Assembly: GCA_002897675.1 (NCBI GenBank)
Contig: BDSU01000026.1
Location: 41,048-105,047, forward strand
Source of the DNA: a bacterium BMS3Abin02
GTDB lineage: Bacteria > Actinomycetota > Acidimicrobiia > Spongiisociales > UBA4744
Direction of reading: 5' to 3'
DNA: 64,000 nt
Under the pieces are notes generated by a model, which saw only the letters and a list, made by a program, of their open reading frames with translations, made no database searches and was not told the DNA's origin. Of this stretch, positions 24,589-32,381 are shown piece by piece. The position numbers and the translations under genes are program-made. The first letter of the stretch is position 1. Every line of letters begins with the position of its first letter.

Positions 24589-24623
24589 CGTGAGTGAGTT
24601 CACGGGGGCTGTGCTCACTCACG
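24589..24623 (+). terminator. 10-bp perfect inverted repeat before the serpin gene
   Basis: CGTGAGTGAG (24589-24598) and CTCACTCACG (24614-24623) form a perfect 10-bp stem with a 15-base loop. It lies 15 bases after one gene and 55 bases before the serpin start. With no T-run it could be a terminator or an operator. Confidence 0.5.
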
Positions 24624-24678
24624 TCGGAGGGAACTTTGAGATCCTTCCGATCGTCAAACCTCGTGAGAGGAGGTGGCG

Positions 24679-25956
24679 ATGAAAGGCAAGCTGTTCTCGT
24701 CGGTCCTGGCCGTCGCGCTCGTCGCGAGCGCGTGCGGCGGGGCGGAGCCGTCCCCACCTGCTGCGATGGCGATGTCGAACCTTCCCAGGGCAGCCGGGGA
24801 GGTGAGCCCCGGCGACATGGCCTCGGTGGCCTCCGGCATGGAGGCATTCGGCACCGATCTGTACGCGATGCTGGCTACGGGTGACGGCAACCTCGTCTTC
24901 TCGCCGGCGAGCATCGTCACTGCACTGGCGATGACGTATGCCGGCGCCAGAGGTGTGACCGCAGAAGAGATGGCGCGTGTGCTGCACGTGGATCTCAACG
25001 ACGAGGCTTTCCACCAGGCGATGAACGCGCTCGACCTCGCCCTCGAGTCTCGCAGCTTCACCGAGGGCGATGAGGGGGTCCAACTCAGTACCGCCAACAG
25101 CTTGTGGGGGCAGCAGGGCCTGACCTTCGAACAGCCGTTCCTCGATACGCTCGGCACCGACTACGGCTCCGGCATGCGACTCGTCGACTTCAAGGCCGCA
25201 GCCGAGCAGGCTCGCGTCCGGATCAACGAATGGGTCGCAAGTGAAACCAACGACAACATCCTCGATCTCATCCCACAAGGTGCGCTGGACTCGCTGACCA
25301 GGCTCGTGCTCGTCAACGCCGTCTATCTGGATGCCACCTGGGAGCACCAGTTCGATCCGAATGAGACAGCCGACGGGCCGTTCACCCTGCTCGATGGCAG
25401 TCGTGTGAACGTGCCGATGATGCATCAGACGAGTTCCTTCTCATATGGGACGGGGGACGGCTGGCAAGCGGTGCAGATGCCGTACGTTGGCGACGATCTG
25501 GCGATGCTCGTGGTGGTCCCCGACGAGGGACGGTTCACCGATGTCGAAGGGCGGCTCGCCCGTGGTCTGCTCGACGACGCCGTAGCGAGTCTTTTCGGGG
25601 CGCAATCCTCGGTGTCGCTGACCATTCCGAGATTCGAGTTCCGTACGCAAGCCGGGCTGAATACGGCGCTTCGCGACCTGGGGATGCGCACCGCATTCGA
25701 TCGGGACACGGCGGACTTTTCGGGCATGACCACCGAAGAGACGCTGTACATCAGCGACGTGGTCCACGAGGCGTACATCGCGGTCGACGAGGAGGGAACG
25801 GAGGCGGCAGCCGCCACCGGAGTGGTGATGCGGACAACGTCCGCGCCGCTCGAAGAGGTGAGACTGACGATCGACCGACCGTTCATTTTCGCCCTCCGGG
25901 ACGTACCTACCGGTGCCCTGCTCTTCCTCGGCAGGGTCACGAACCCGGAGGGCTGA
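24679..25956 (+). CDS. serpin-family lipoprotein
   Basis: A 425-residue secreted serpin. A signal peptide ends in the lipobox VASAC (Cys19), so it should be lipid-anchored on the cell surface. The serpin body shows NLVFSPASIVTALAMTYAGARG, the breach and shutter regions (LVLVNAVYLDATWEHQFDP) and a C-terminal RPFIFALRDVPTGALLFLGRV. The reactive-centre hinge at about residues 371-381 reads EEGTEAAAATG, the small-residue pattern of inhibitory serpins, with the scissile bond in the following VVMRTTSA stretch. It should trap serine or cysteine proteases; the target is unknown. The ATG at 24679 is six bases after AGAGGAGG. Confidence 0.92.
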   Translation: MKGKLFSSVLAVALVASACGGAEPSPPAAMAMSNLPRAAGEVSPGDMASVASGMEAFGTDLYAMLATGDGNLVFSPASIVTALAMTYAGARGVTAEEMARVLHVDLNDEAFHQAMNALDLALESRSFTEGDEGVQLSTANSLWGQQGLTFEQPFLDTLGTDYGSGMRLVDFKAAAEQARVRINEWVASETNDNILDLIPQGALDSLTRLVLVNAVYLDATWEHQFDPNETADGPFTLLDGSRVNVPMMHQTSSFSYGTGDGWQAVQMPYVGDDLAMLVVVPDEGRFTDVEGRLARGLLDDAVASLFGAQSSVSLTIPRFEFRTQAGLNTALRDLGMRTAFDRDTADFSGMTTEETLYISDVVHEAYIAVDEEGTEAAAATGVVMRTTSAPLEEVRLTIDRPFIFALRDVPTGALLFLGRVTNPEG

Positions 25957-26043
25957 GAGGACTTCCGGTTCTCGGTGGCGAGGGTCGGCGACCTGCCGCC
26001 GGCCACGATCGTGGTGCCTAGTCTGGAGACAGGAGGTGCAACG

Positions 26044-26256
26044 ATGCAGAGAGTTGCGTATGTCCTCATCGGGGCCGGGGCGGTGGCACTCATCGGCTGG
26101 TCGGTGAAAGGCTTCTTTCTTGCGAGCGAGATCCCCGTATTCGTCAGAGCAGCCGTCGGCGCGATCGGTCTCGGGGCGCTCATTCTCATCGGCATCGTGC
26201 TGAACGACCGATTGTCGGCTGCTCGGAAGGACGACTTCAAGGAGGTCCGGCAATGA
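26044..26256 (+). CDS. small two-helix membrane protein
   Basis: A 70-residue protein with two hydrophobic helices (about residues 5-24 and 34-54) and a charged tail. The start follows AGGAGG (26033-26038), with a -10 box TAGTCT at 26019-26024. Its stop overlaps the UPF0145 start by ATGA, so the two are co-translated. I recognise no family; similar small membrane proteins are often found next to YbjQ-type genes, which would fit an accessory role. Confidence 0.65.
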   Translation: MQRVAYVLIGAGAVALIGWSVKGFFLASEIPVFVRAAVGAIGLGALILIGIVLNDRLSAARKDDFKEVRQ

Positions 26257-26567
26257 TCGTCACCACGGCAGACACGATCGAAGGTCGCACGATCGTCAAG
26301 ACGGTGGGCTTGGTCAAGGGCAACACGATTCGGGCGCGGCACGTCGGCAAGGACATCATGGCGGCGTTTCGCAACATGGTCGGTGGCGAGATCGTCGAAT
26401 ACACGAAGATGATGGGGGAGTCGCGCGAGCAGGCGCTCGCGCGCATGGTCGAAGATGCCGAACAGCAAGGTGCAAACGCCATCGTCAGCATGCGGTTCTC
26501 GACATCGATGGTGATGCAGAACGCCTCGGAGATCCTCGCCTACGGGACCGGCGTCGTCCTCGAGTGA
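26253..26567 (+). CDS. UPF0145 (YbjQ-like) protein
   Basis: A 104-residue protein covering the whole UPF0145 domain: MIVTTADTIEGRTIVKTVGLVKGNTIRAR near the N-terminus, the central GGEIVEYTKMMGESREQALARM, and GANAIVSMRFSTSMV with a C-terminal YGTGVVLE. The family is described as a putative heavy-metal-binding pentamer; no enzymatic role is established. The start overlaps the preceding membrane-protein stop by ATGA, and AAGGAGG lies upstream. The pairing suggests the protein works at or near the membrane. Confidence 0.85.
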   Translation: MIVTTADTIEGRTIVKTVGLVKGNTIRARHVGKDIMAAFRNMVGGEIVEYTKMMGESREQALARMVEDAEQQGANAIVSMRFSTSMVMQNASEILAYGTGVVLE

Positions 26568-26571
26568 ATCG

Positions 26572-26919
26572 GTGGACGTGACCCCCTTTGAACCGGAATC
26601 GCTCGCGGAGCGCGAAATACGTGAGGCGATGGAGCGCGGGGAGTTCGACGATCTCGAGGGGAGCGGCAGGCCGATTCCGGGGCTCGACGGCAACTACGAT
26701 CCGGCGTGGTGGGCACGTGCCTGGGTCCGGCGGGCCCGGGCGCAGGATGCGGCGTGGGAACTGTGCAGACGGATAAGGAAAGAGAAGTTCGCTCGGTTCG
26801 ACAGCGACACAGATCGACAACGACGCGTCGAAGCGCTGAGCGCCGAGATCGAAGTCGTCAACGCCGACCTCCCTCGCGACGAGCAGATTCCTGTCCTGCA
26901 CATCGAAGACTTCCAGTAG
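26572..26919 (+). CDS. DUF1992 (DnaJ-homologue subfamily C 28-like) protein
   Basis: A 115-residue protein of the DUF1992 family. The diagnostic N-terminal sequence is AEREIREAMERGEFDDLEGSGRPIPG, followed by a WWARAWVRRA helix and a coiled-coil-like C-terminal half. Function is unknown; eukaryotic relatives are fused to J-domains, which are absent here. The GTG at 26572 lies four bases after the UPF0145 stop, so it is probably the third gene of that operon; the GTG at 26578 is an alternative start. Confidence 0.82.
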   Translation: MDVTPFEPESLAEREIREAMERGEFDDLEGSGRPIPGLDGNYDPAWWARAWVRRARAQDAAWELCRRIRKEKFARFDSDTDRQRRVEALSAEIEVVNADLPRDEQIPVLHIEDFQ

Positions 26920-27106
26920 CCGTGCGCGGATCGGCGGCGGTGTGCGTCGCCTCGCGCACACGTGTTGCTTGCTTTGTGTTTCCTATCGGGACACAGGACC
27001 AGCGATCTTCTGGGGTCGGTGGAGAACTCACGAAGGTCTTAAGTTCGTTTCAGGGTGTTTTCACGATCGTGCCTCACAGTGATGCCGTCCCACGAAAGGA
27101 GACGAC

Positions 27107-27721
27107 ATGAAGAGGGCGCTCACGGTGCTGGCCGTTGCCGCCGTGGTACTCGGGGGAATCGGCTTCGCGGCCACCTCGCAGAGTGCTTCCGCCCAGGAAG
27201 CGGACACGACGACCCAGGCTCGACACGTCGGGCCGGTCGGCAGTGTGCTCGACCGACTCGTCGAGCAGAACACCATCACAGCCGACCAGGCACAGGCGAT
27301 TCGCGATGCCTTGGCTGCAAATGCACCGTTCTCACGTGGTTTCGATCGCCCCGGTTTCGGGCATCCACGCGCAGGATTGGAATCGGTCGCCGATGTACTC
27401 GGCATGTCGACCGACGACTTGGTCACCGCCCTTCGGGACGGGCAGACGATCGCAGACATCGCCGGTGACAAGCTGCAGGCGGTGACCGATGCGCTCGTCG
27501 AGAAGGCGAACGCTCGCATCGATCAGGCCGTCGAAAACGGCCGCCTCGATGCCGGGCAGGCCGCCGATGCCAAGGCAAGAGCGGCTGAACGAATCAACGC
27601 GATGCTCAGCGGTGAGATGCCGCGCGGCAATTGCGAGGGTCCGCGACTCGGTCGTGGCTTCGGCCCGATGGGTGGCGGCCATGCTGGTGGTGGCTTCGGC
27701 CCGATGAGCGGCAACGCGTGA
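27107..27721 (+). CDS. secreted Gly/Met-tailed helical protein
   Basis: A 204-residue exported protein. A signal peptide (about residues 1-29, ending SQSASAQE) is followed by alternating helices built on LVEQNTITADQAQAIRDAL and VENGRLDAGQAADAKARAAERI. This Thr/Gly-Asp/Glu-x-Gln-Ala pattern is shared by several small secreted actinobacterial proteins. The C-terminal tail is rich in Gly, Met, Arg and His (GRGFGPMGGGHAGGGFGPM) and may bind metal or be disordered. A clear ribosome site (AAAGGAG) precedes the ATG. A strong terminator hairpin follows. Function is not known. Confidence 0.75.
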   Translation: MKRALTVLAVAAVVLGGIGFAATSQSASAQEADTTTQARHVGPVGSVLDRLVEQNTITADQAQAIRDALAANAPFSRGFDRPGFGHPRAGLESVADVLGMSTDDLVTALRDGQTIADIAGDKLQAVTDALVEKANARIDQAVENGRLDAGQAADAKARAAERINAMLSGEMPRGNCEGPRLGRGFGPMGGGHAGGGFGPMSGNA

Positions 27722-27746
27722 TCCGGTACGCACCCTTTCCTTCCAT

Positions 27747-27774
27747 GGTGACGCCCCCGAAAGGGGGCGTCACC
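27747..27774 (+). terminator. 12-bp perfect hairpin with GAAA tetraloop
   Basis: GGTGACGCCCCC (27747-27758) and GGGGGCGTCACC (27763-27774) form a perfect stem closed by a GAAA tetraloop, 25 bases after the secreted-protein stop. There is no T-run, but the stability makes it a likely transcription end. Confidence 0.7.
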
Positions 27775-27836
27775 ATCATGCCTCCGGGACGAGAAGCGCA
27801 GAAGCGGTACCGTGTGCAAGGCGAAAGGAGATCGCA

Positions 27837-27983
27837 TTGGCAACCGATCCTGTCTGCAAGATGCAGGTCGAGGAATCCACGGCGAGGTGGACCTTCGAGT
27901 ACGAGGGTGAGAGGTACCACTTCTGTGCTCCCGGGTGCAGGCACGTTTTCGATGAGAATCCCGAACAGTACGTCTTGGACTGA
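27837..27983 (+). CDS. YHS-domain microprotein
   Basis: A 48-residue protein consisting of little more than a YHS/TRASH-like domain. It contains ATDPVCKMQVEE near the start, a central YEGERYHFCAPGCRHVF and the ending ENPEQYVLD. Cys7, Cys30 and Cys34 are the expected metal ligands. The TTG start at 27837 follows GAAAGGAG, with a -10-like TACCGT at about 27808-27813. It ends 11 bases before the epimerase gene, so they may be co-transcribed. YHS domains occur in metal-handling proteins, often beside P1B ATPases; here it stands alone, and its metal is unknown. Confidence 0.8.
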   Translation: MATDPVCKMQVEESTARWTFEYEGERYHFCAPGCRHVFDENPEQYVLD

Positions 27984-27994
27984 GGTTGGTCGCG

Positions 27995-28987
27995 ATGAGA
28001 GTTCTCGTGCTCGGAGGCACCACCTTTTTCGGACGCGCCGTCGTCGAACTCTTGCTCGACCGCGGCGACGATATCAGCGTATTCTCCCGCGGCAACACAC
28101 GACCCGAATGGTGGGGAAGCATTGGCCACGTCAGCGGTGATCGCACCGACTCCGGGTCGCTGGAGCAGCTTCGTGGTCAAGTGTTCGATGCCGTGATCGA
28201 CAATATCGCCTATTCCGGAGGGGATGTCGACATTCTGCTGGACGTCATCGCGCCAACGGTCGGTCACTATGTGCTGACGAGCAGCTCGGCCGTCTACAAC
28301 ACCGCTCGCGGCTACCCGCCTTACGACGAAGACGACGTCGATCGAGCGTTTCGTCCGTCCGCCGACGAGGCGGAATCGCCCGGATGGGCATACACGATCG
28401 GCAAGCTCACCGCCGAACAGGCCCTCGTCGATCGGACCGACGTTTCATGGACGATCATTCGACCTCCGATCGTCCTGGGTCCCAACGATCCCACCCTTCG
28501 GGGATGGTTCTACTTCCAGCGCCTCCTCGACGGCGGACCGCTGCTCCTTCGTTGCTGCGGGGAACGCAGCTTCCGGATCGTCTATTCGCAGGACCTCGCC
28601 CGAGGATATGTCAGCGTTCTCGACACACCCGACGCCAGAGGAAGCGTATACAACATCGCGCAACAGGAGGTGGTGCGCATGCGAGACTTCCTCGCCGCTG
28701 CGGCGCAGGGACTGGACACACCGCTCGATATCGTCGGGATCACCGAACGGGATCTCTCCCACGTCGCCCTGGAGTACGCCGATCCGTACGATCGGCTATC
28801 GAACTTCATCCCATCCGTGGAGCGGGCCGAACGTGATCTTGGCTACCACTCGACACCGTTCAAGGACTGGGTGGGCGAGACCGCGCGTTGGTACCGGGAC
28901 CATTACGACGGGACGAACTCGAGCGGATATGAACGCAGGGGTGACGAGATCCGTCTCGTCCGTGAACTCTCTTCCTATCCCTGGTGA
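27995..28987 (+). CDS. NAD-dependent epimerase/dehydratase family protein
   Basis: A 330-residue extended SDR-like protein. The N-terminal motif is VLVLGGTTFFGRAVVE, an atypical GGTxFxG form rather than GxxGxxG, as seen in the CSP41/RNA-binding-like epimerase branch. TSSSAVYNT supplies the Ser/Thr, and the usual YxxxK is represented by YTIGK (within GWAYTIGKLTAEQ). The remainder resembles chloroplast-stem-loop-type and plant-like NAD epimerases of unknown substrate. The ATG at 27995 is preferred to the TTG at 27986 on ribosome-site spacing. The stop is one base from the convergent hydrolase stop. Confidence 0.8.
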   Translation: MRVLVLGGTTFFGRAVVELLLDRGDDISVFSRGNTRPEWWGSIGHVSGDRTDSGSLEQLRGQVFDAVIDNIAYSGGDVDILLDVIAPTVGHYVLTSSSAVYNTARGYPPYDEDDVDRAFRPSADEAESPGWAYTIGKLTAEQALVDRTDVSWTIIRPPIVLGPNDPTLRGWFYFQRLLDGGPLLLRCCGERSFRIVYSQDLARGYVSVLDTPDARGSVYNIAQQEVVRMRDFLAAAAQGLDTPLDIVGITERDLSHVALEYADPYDRLSNFIPSVERAERDLGYHSTPFKDWVGETARWYRDHYDGTNSSGYERRGDEIRLVRELSSYPW

Positions 28988-28988
28988 G

Positions 28989-29777
28989 TCATCGGTCCAG
29001 TTGGGCGAGGAATGTGAGGACGAGCTCGTTGAACGTCTCCGCCTGGTCGATCGGCGTCGCATGGTGCGAGTGTTCCACGACTGCGAGCCGTGCGGTCGGC
29101 ATTCGGCTCACGAACTCCTGTTTGGCCGACACCGGCGTGTAGTCCTGGTCGGCTGAGACCACCAGCACAGGACAGGTGATCTGGTCGATGCGGTCGGCGA
29201 CGCTCCAGCCGATGAGGGCCCGTGTGGCCGCCTTGTAGCCGGCCTTGTCGTTTTCCAGAAAGCCCTCCTTGAACATCCGGAGGAACTCTGCCTGGCCCGG
29301 CTCCGGAAAGAGCCGGCTACCGATCGTGTCGGCGATCTTGCCCATTGGGAGCAGGTCGACGAGGACCCTGCGTTGCCAGAGGCCGAATCGATCGCGCAGA
29401 GTGCTCGGCACGAGGGCCGGTCCCGCGTTGACGGCGACGAGGCTCTTGACACGGTCCGGGTGGTCGACGGCCAGCTGAAAACCGACCATGCCGCCCATCG
29501 AGAGACCCACGACATTGACGGCGGGCAGCTCCAGGACGTCCAGAAGCCCCAGCACGTCACCGGCGAACATGGGGACGCTGTACGGACCGGGCGGACGGCC
29601 GGTCCGACCATGACCTCGAAGATCGGTGAGGATGACACGATGCCGAGCCGAAAACGGCTCTCGTTGCAGCACCCATCCCTTGCTGCTCGACCCGAGTCCG
29701 TGCAGCAACAGGACCGGATCCCCCGATCCGAGTGTCTCGTAGTACATCTCGAGGTCCCCAACGTGGATCATGGTCAT
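28989..29777 (-). CDS. alpha/beta-hydrolase
   Basis: A 262-residue alpha/beta-hydrolase. The oxyanion region is LLLHGLGSSSKGW, the nucleophile elbow GLSMGG, the acid probably the Asp of SADQDYTP, and the histidine in VEHSHHATPIDQ. The size and motifs fit small esterases, lactonases or MhpC/PcaD-like hydrolases. The ATG follows GAAAGGAA with a seven-base spacing and overlaps the upstream membrane-protein stop by four bases, so the two genes are co-translated. Substrate unknown. If the partner really is ceramidase-like, a lipid-derived ester or amide is worth considering. Confidence 0.82.
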   Translation of the reverse strand: MTMIHVGDLEMYYETLGSGDPVLLLHGLGSSSKGWVLQREPFSARHRVILTDLRGHGRTGRPPGPYSVPMFAGDVLGLLDVLELPAVNVVGLSMGGMVGFQLAVDHPDRVKSLVAVNAGPALVPSTLRDRFGLWQRRVLVDLLPMGKIADTIGSRLFPEPGQAEFLRMFKEGFLENDKAGYKAATRALIGWSVADRIDQITCPVLVVSADQDYTPVSAKQEFVSRMPTARLAVVEHSHHATPIDQAETFNELVLTFLAQLDR

Positions 29778-30385
29778 GGCAGCGTTCCTTTCTCCGAGGC
29801 TCCTGTCGCTTCGCCGGCGAACGCGAGGGCCACCGCAGCCATCAGATGCCAGAGGCCATGGCCCTGGATCGGCGACACGGGGTCACACCACGGCCCACCG
29901 GTCCTGCTGAGCGCGTAGACGACGAGCGCACCCGAGAAGATACCGAGAGCGGCGAGCATCCGCCGATCTCGCCGTAGCCTCGAATTCCGAAGTGAACCCA
30001 CAGCGAAGGCTGCGATCGCCAGAGCGGTCAGGCCGTGCCTTGCCGTGGGAGTGATCCCGATGACGAGACCGGCGGCGGCCACCGTGGCAAGCCAGATCCA
30101 AGCCGCTCGACCATCTGGTCGTGAAGACGCCCAGACTGCCAGCCAGGACGCGGTGGCGATCACCGCGAGGGACTCTGCAGCCGGCGCGGGCGCGCCGGCT
30201 CCCGCGTGAAGCCAGAAACTCGCCGCTCCGAGAACGACGAGCGTCAGCCCGAACACGAAGGGACCTGTTGCTCTCCGGCGAGCGATGGTCCACACTCCGG
30301 CCACGACGAACGCAAGCGCGGTGAACGCCGCCACCGGCTGCGCCGGGAACGTGAGACGAATCAGCTCACAGTCGTGGGGTGACAT
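29774..30385 (-). CDS. ceramidase-like (CREST superfamily) membrane protein
   Basis: A 203-residue protein with about seven helices. Several features recall alkaline ceramidases and other CREST membrane hydrolases: an N-terminal HDCELIR, a second-helix segment AASFWLHAG with Ser and His, and a last-helix HGLWHLMAAVAL with a His-x3-His pair, the expected metal ligands. The ATG at 30385 is preferred to the one at 30418 because TACCGT (30397-30392) ends six bases before it, the spacing of a leaderless message. It overlaps the hydrolase downstream by ATGA. The assignment is by motif pattern only; hydrolysis of lipid amides is an inference. Confidence 0.6.
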   Translation of the reverse strand: MSPHDCELIRLTFPAQPVAAFTALAFVVAGVWTIARRRATGPFVFGLTLVVLGAASFWLHAGAGAPAPAAESLAVIATASWLAVWASSRPDGRAAWIWLATVAAAGLVIGITPTARHGLTALAIAAFAVGSLRNSRLRRDRRMLAALGIFSGALVVYALSRTGGPWCDPVSPIQGHGLWHLMAAVALAFAGEATGASEKGTLP

Positions 30386-30467
30386 GGCCCCACGGTACCG
30401 GAGCGTGCGCGCCGCCATCTCTCAGGCGCCGAGGGCCGCAGATCCTGCGCAACCTCCAGGAGACCGG

Positions 30468-31310
30468 CTACGCGACCGTCTTGCGATACACCCGTACGGC
30501 GAGTGGTGCGAAGACCACCAGGATGCCCGCGATCCACAGCAGCGACGTGAGGACTTCGCCGGCCACCGTCTGACCTGCCGGGAGCACCCCATTGCCGAGG
30601 ACCAGTCCCCGGATGGCATTGGTGAGCACGGTGATCGGCTGGTTGTTGGCGAACCCTTGGAGCCACGTGGGGAGTGTCTGGGTCGGAATGAACACCGAAC
30701 TCGCGAAGACCAGAGGAAACACCGGCAGGAACACTGCAGACTGTGCGGCCTCCGGGTTCTTGACCAGCAGTCCAAGCACGGCCATCACCCACGACAGGCT
30801 GAACGCGAAGAGCAGCGCCAATCCCAGTCCCAGAGACATGCCGAGGAAGTTGGTCTGGACCCGGAACCCGATGAGGAAGCCGACGCTGAGCATCAGCGAG
30901 ATCACGAGCCAGTTCCTCACGAGATCCGAGATGGTGCGTCCGGCCAGCACGGCGGAGCGCGCCATCGGGAGGGAGCGGAACCGGTCGATGACCCCCGCGG
31001 AAAGATCCTCGGTGAGCCCGAGCGCGGTCTGCCCGGCCCCGAACGCCGCCACCTGGATGAGGAGGCCGGGAACGAGCCAGTTGATGTAGCTGCCGCCTGC
31101 CGCAGGTGGCAGGGCCATGCCGATCGCTCCGCCGAACACATAGTTGAACAGCAGCAGGAACATCACAGGCTGCACGGTTGCAAACAGCAACACCTGGGGC
31201 ACTCTCACATTGCGTCGCAGGTTTCGCTTGGTGATGACCAGCGTGTCTTTGATGGTGTGAGAGAGCGACATTCTCGTGCGGATGGGTGCGGTAACAGTTG
31301 CGGCGGTCAT
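30468..31310 (-). CDS. ABC-2 type transporter permease (DrrB-like)
   Basis: A 280-residue permease with six hydrophobic helices. It shows the ABC-2/DrrB features: the N-terminal TKRNLRRNVRVPQVLLFATVQPVMFLLLFNYVFGG, the central YINWLVPGLLIQVAAFGAGQTALGL, and RFRSLPMARSAVLAGR in the coupling loop. It pairs with the ATPase whose stop overlaps its ATG by ATGA. DrrAB systems export drugs or lipids; the substrate here is unknown. A divergent MarR regulator beyond the ATPase suggests that expression responds to a small molecule. Confidence 0.9.
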   Translation of the reverse strand: MTAATVTAPIRTRMSLSHTIKDTLVITKRNLRRNVRVPQVLLFATVQPVMFLLLFNYVFGGAIGMALPPAAGGSYINWLVPGLLIQVAAFGAGQTALGLTEDLSAGVIDRFRSLPMARSAVLAGRTISDLVRNWLVISLMLSVGFLIGFRVQTNFLGMSLGLGLALLFAFSLSWVMAVLGLLVKNPEAAQSAVFLPVFPLVFASSVFIPTQTLPTWLQGFANNQPITVLTNAIRGLVLGNGVLPAGQTVAGEVLTSLLWIAGILVVFAPLAVRVYRKTVA

Positions 31311-32302
31311 CAGTTTCTCCTCGCAGGACGGCGTGCGCGGTCACCGTTCTTCTCTTCGTGTTGTGCCGTGTGTCCGGTGAGTTCGAGGAACACGTCATCG
31401 AGGGTTGGTCGTCGCAGCGCGATGTCTTCGGGAACGACGTTGATCTGGTCGAGGATGCGCACCGTGTCGGTCAACGTTGCAGGTCCGTTCGCGGCCGGCA
31501 CGACGATCTTGTTCGATTTGGGCTCGAACGTCGGCCGGTAGCCGTTGATGGAGGCCAGCGCCGCCAGCGTTTCCTCACGGCGGTGATCGGCGACCGTAAT
31601 CTCGACGACTGCTCCGCCCATGCGCTCCTTCAATGCAGCGGGAGTTCCCTCGGTGATCAGCGTGCCATGGTCGAGCACGCCAACCCGATCCGTGAGTTGG
31701 TCTGCTTCGTCGAGGTACTGGGTGGTGAGCAGGATCGTCGTGCCGTCATCGACGAGTTCCTTGATCAGATCCCAGAGATCGATGCGACTTCCAGGATCGA
31801 TCCCGGAAGTCGGCTCGTCGAGGAACAGCACCTGTGGCCTGCCCACTATCGACGCCGCCAGGTCGAGGCGGCGCTTCATACCTCCCGAGTACGTGCGGAC
31901 GAGCCGGTCCGCGTCGTCGTCCAGGTGGATTCTCTCCAGAACGTCGGCAGCCCTTCGCTTCGCCTCTGCTTTCGACAGGTTGTACAGGCGGCCGACCATC
32001 TCGACGTTTTCTCTCCCGGTGAGGTAGGAGTCGACGGCTGCGAACTGGCCGGCGAGTCCCATGCGGGTCCGGGCGGTCCTCGGATCGGCGAGAAGGTCGA
32101 TACCGGCGATTTCCGCACTGCCGGAGTCCGGTCTGATGAGAGTGGTCATCACCCTGATGAGCGTCGTCTTGCCTGCGCCATTCGGGCCGAGGAGCCCGTA
32201 GATGATGCCGGGTTCGACTTCGAGGCTGACGTTGTCGAGGGCGGTCAGGGGACCGTAGGTCTTGACGATGTTCCCTGCGCGCAAGATCGGTCGTGTTGCC
32301 AT
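31310..32302 (-). CDS. ABC transporter ATP-binding protein (DrrA-like)
   Basis: A 330-residue ATPase. Walker A is GPNGAGKTT, the signature is YSGGMKRRLDLAASIVG, Walker B is VLFLDEPTSG, and the switch histidine is replaced in the DrrA manner (LLTTQYLDEADQL). The C-terminal about 90 residues form the DrrA-type regulatory domain ending RRPTLDDVFLELTG. The ATG at 32302 is chosen because AAAGGAAG lies seven bases upstream; the ATG at 32326 has no such site. It is coupled to the permease, and the pair is divergent from the MarR gene. Confidence 0.92.
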   Translation of the reverse strand: MATRPILRAGNIVKTYGPLTALDNVSLEVEPGIIYGLLGPNGAGKTTLIRVMTTLIRPDSGSAEIAGIDLLADPRTARTRMGLAGQFAAVDSYLTGRENVEMVGRLYNLSKAEAKRRAADVLERIHLDDDADRLVRTYSGGMKRRLDLAASIVGRPQVLFLDEPTSGIDPGSRIDLWDLIKELVDDGTTILLTTQYLDEADQLTDRVGVLDHGTLITEGTPAALKERMGGAVVEITVADHRREETLAALASINGYRPTFEPKSNKIVVPAANGPATLTDTVRILDQINVVPEDIALRRPTLDDVFLELTGHTAQHEEKNGDRARRPARRN

Positions 32303-32324
32303 GGCGTATCTTCCTTTCAGCGCC

Positions 32325-32381
32325 ATAGTATTTGTGGTGAGAAACTATACATAATCCACACTGTTGTGAATGTGAACTAGT
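32325..32381. promoter_or_regulatory. AT-rich divergent regulatory region, DrrAB/MarR
   Basis: An unusually AT-rich stretch between divergent genes. It holds the dyad ATAGT (32325-32329)/ACTAT (32344-32348), tandem TGTGAA repeats (32365-32376), and on the minus strand a -10-like TATAGT (32349-32344). MarR proteins usually bind such dyads over both promoters, so autorepression and repression of the exporter are likely. Confidence 0.6.
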
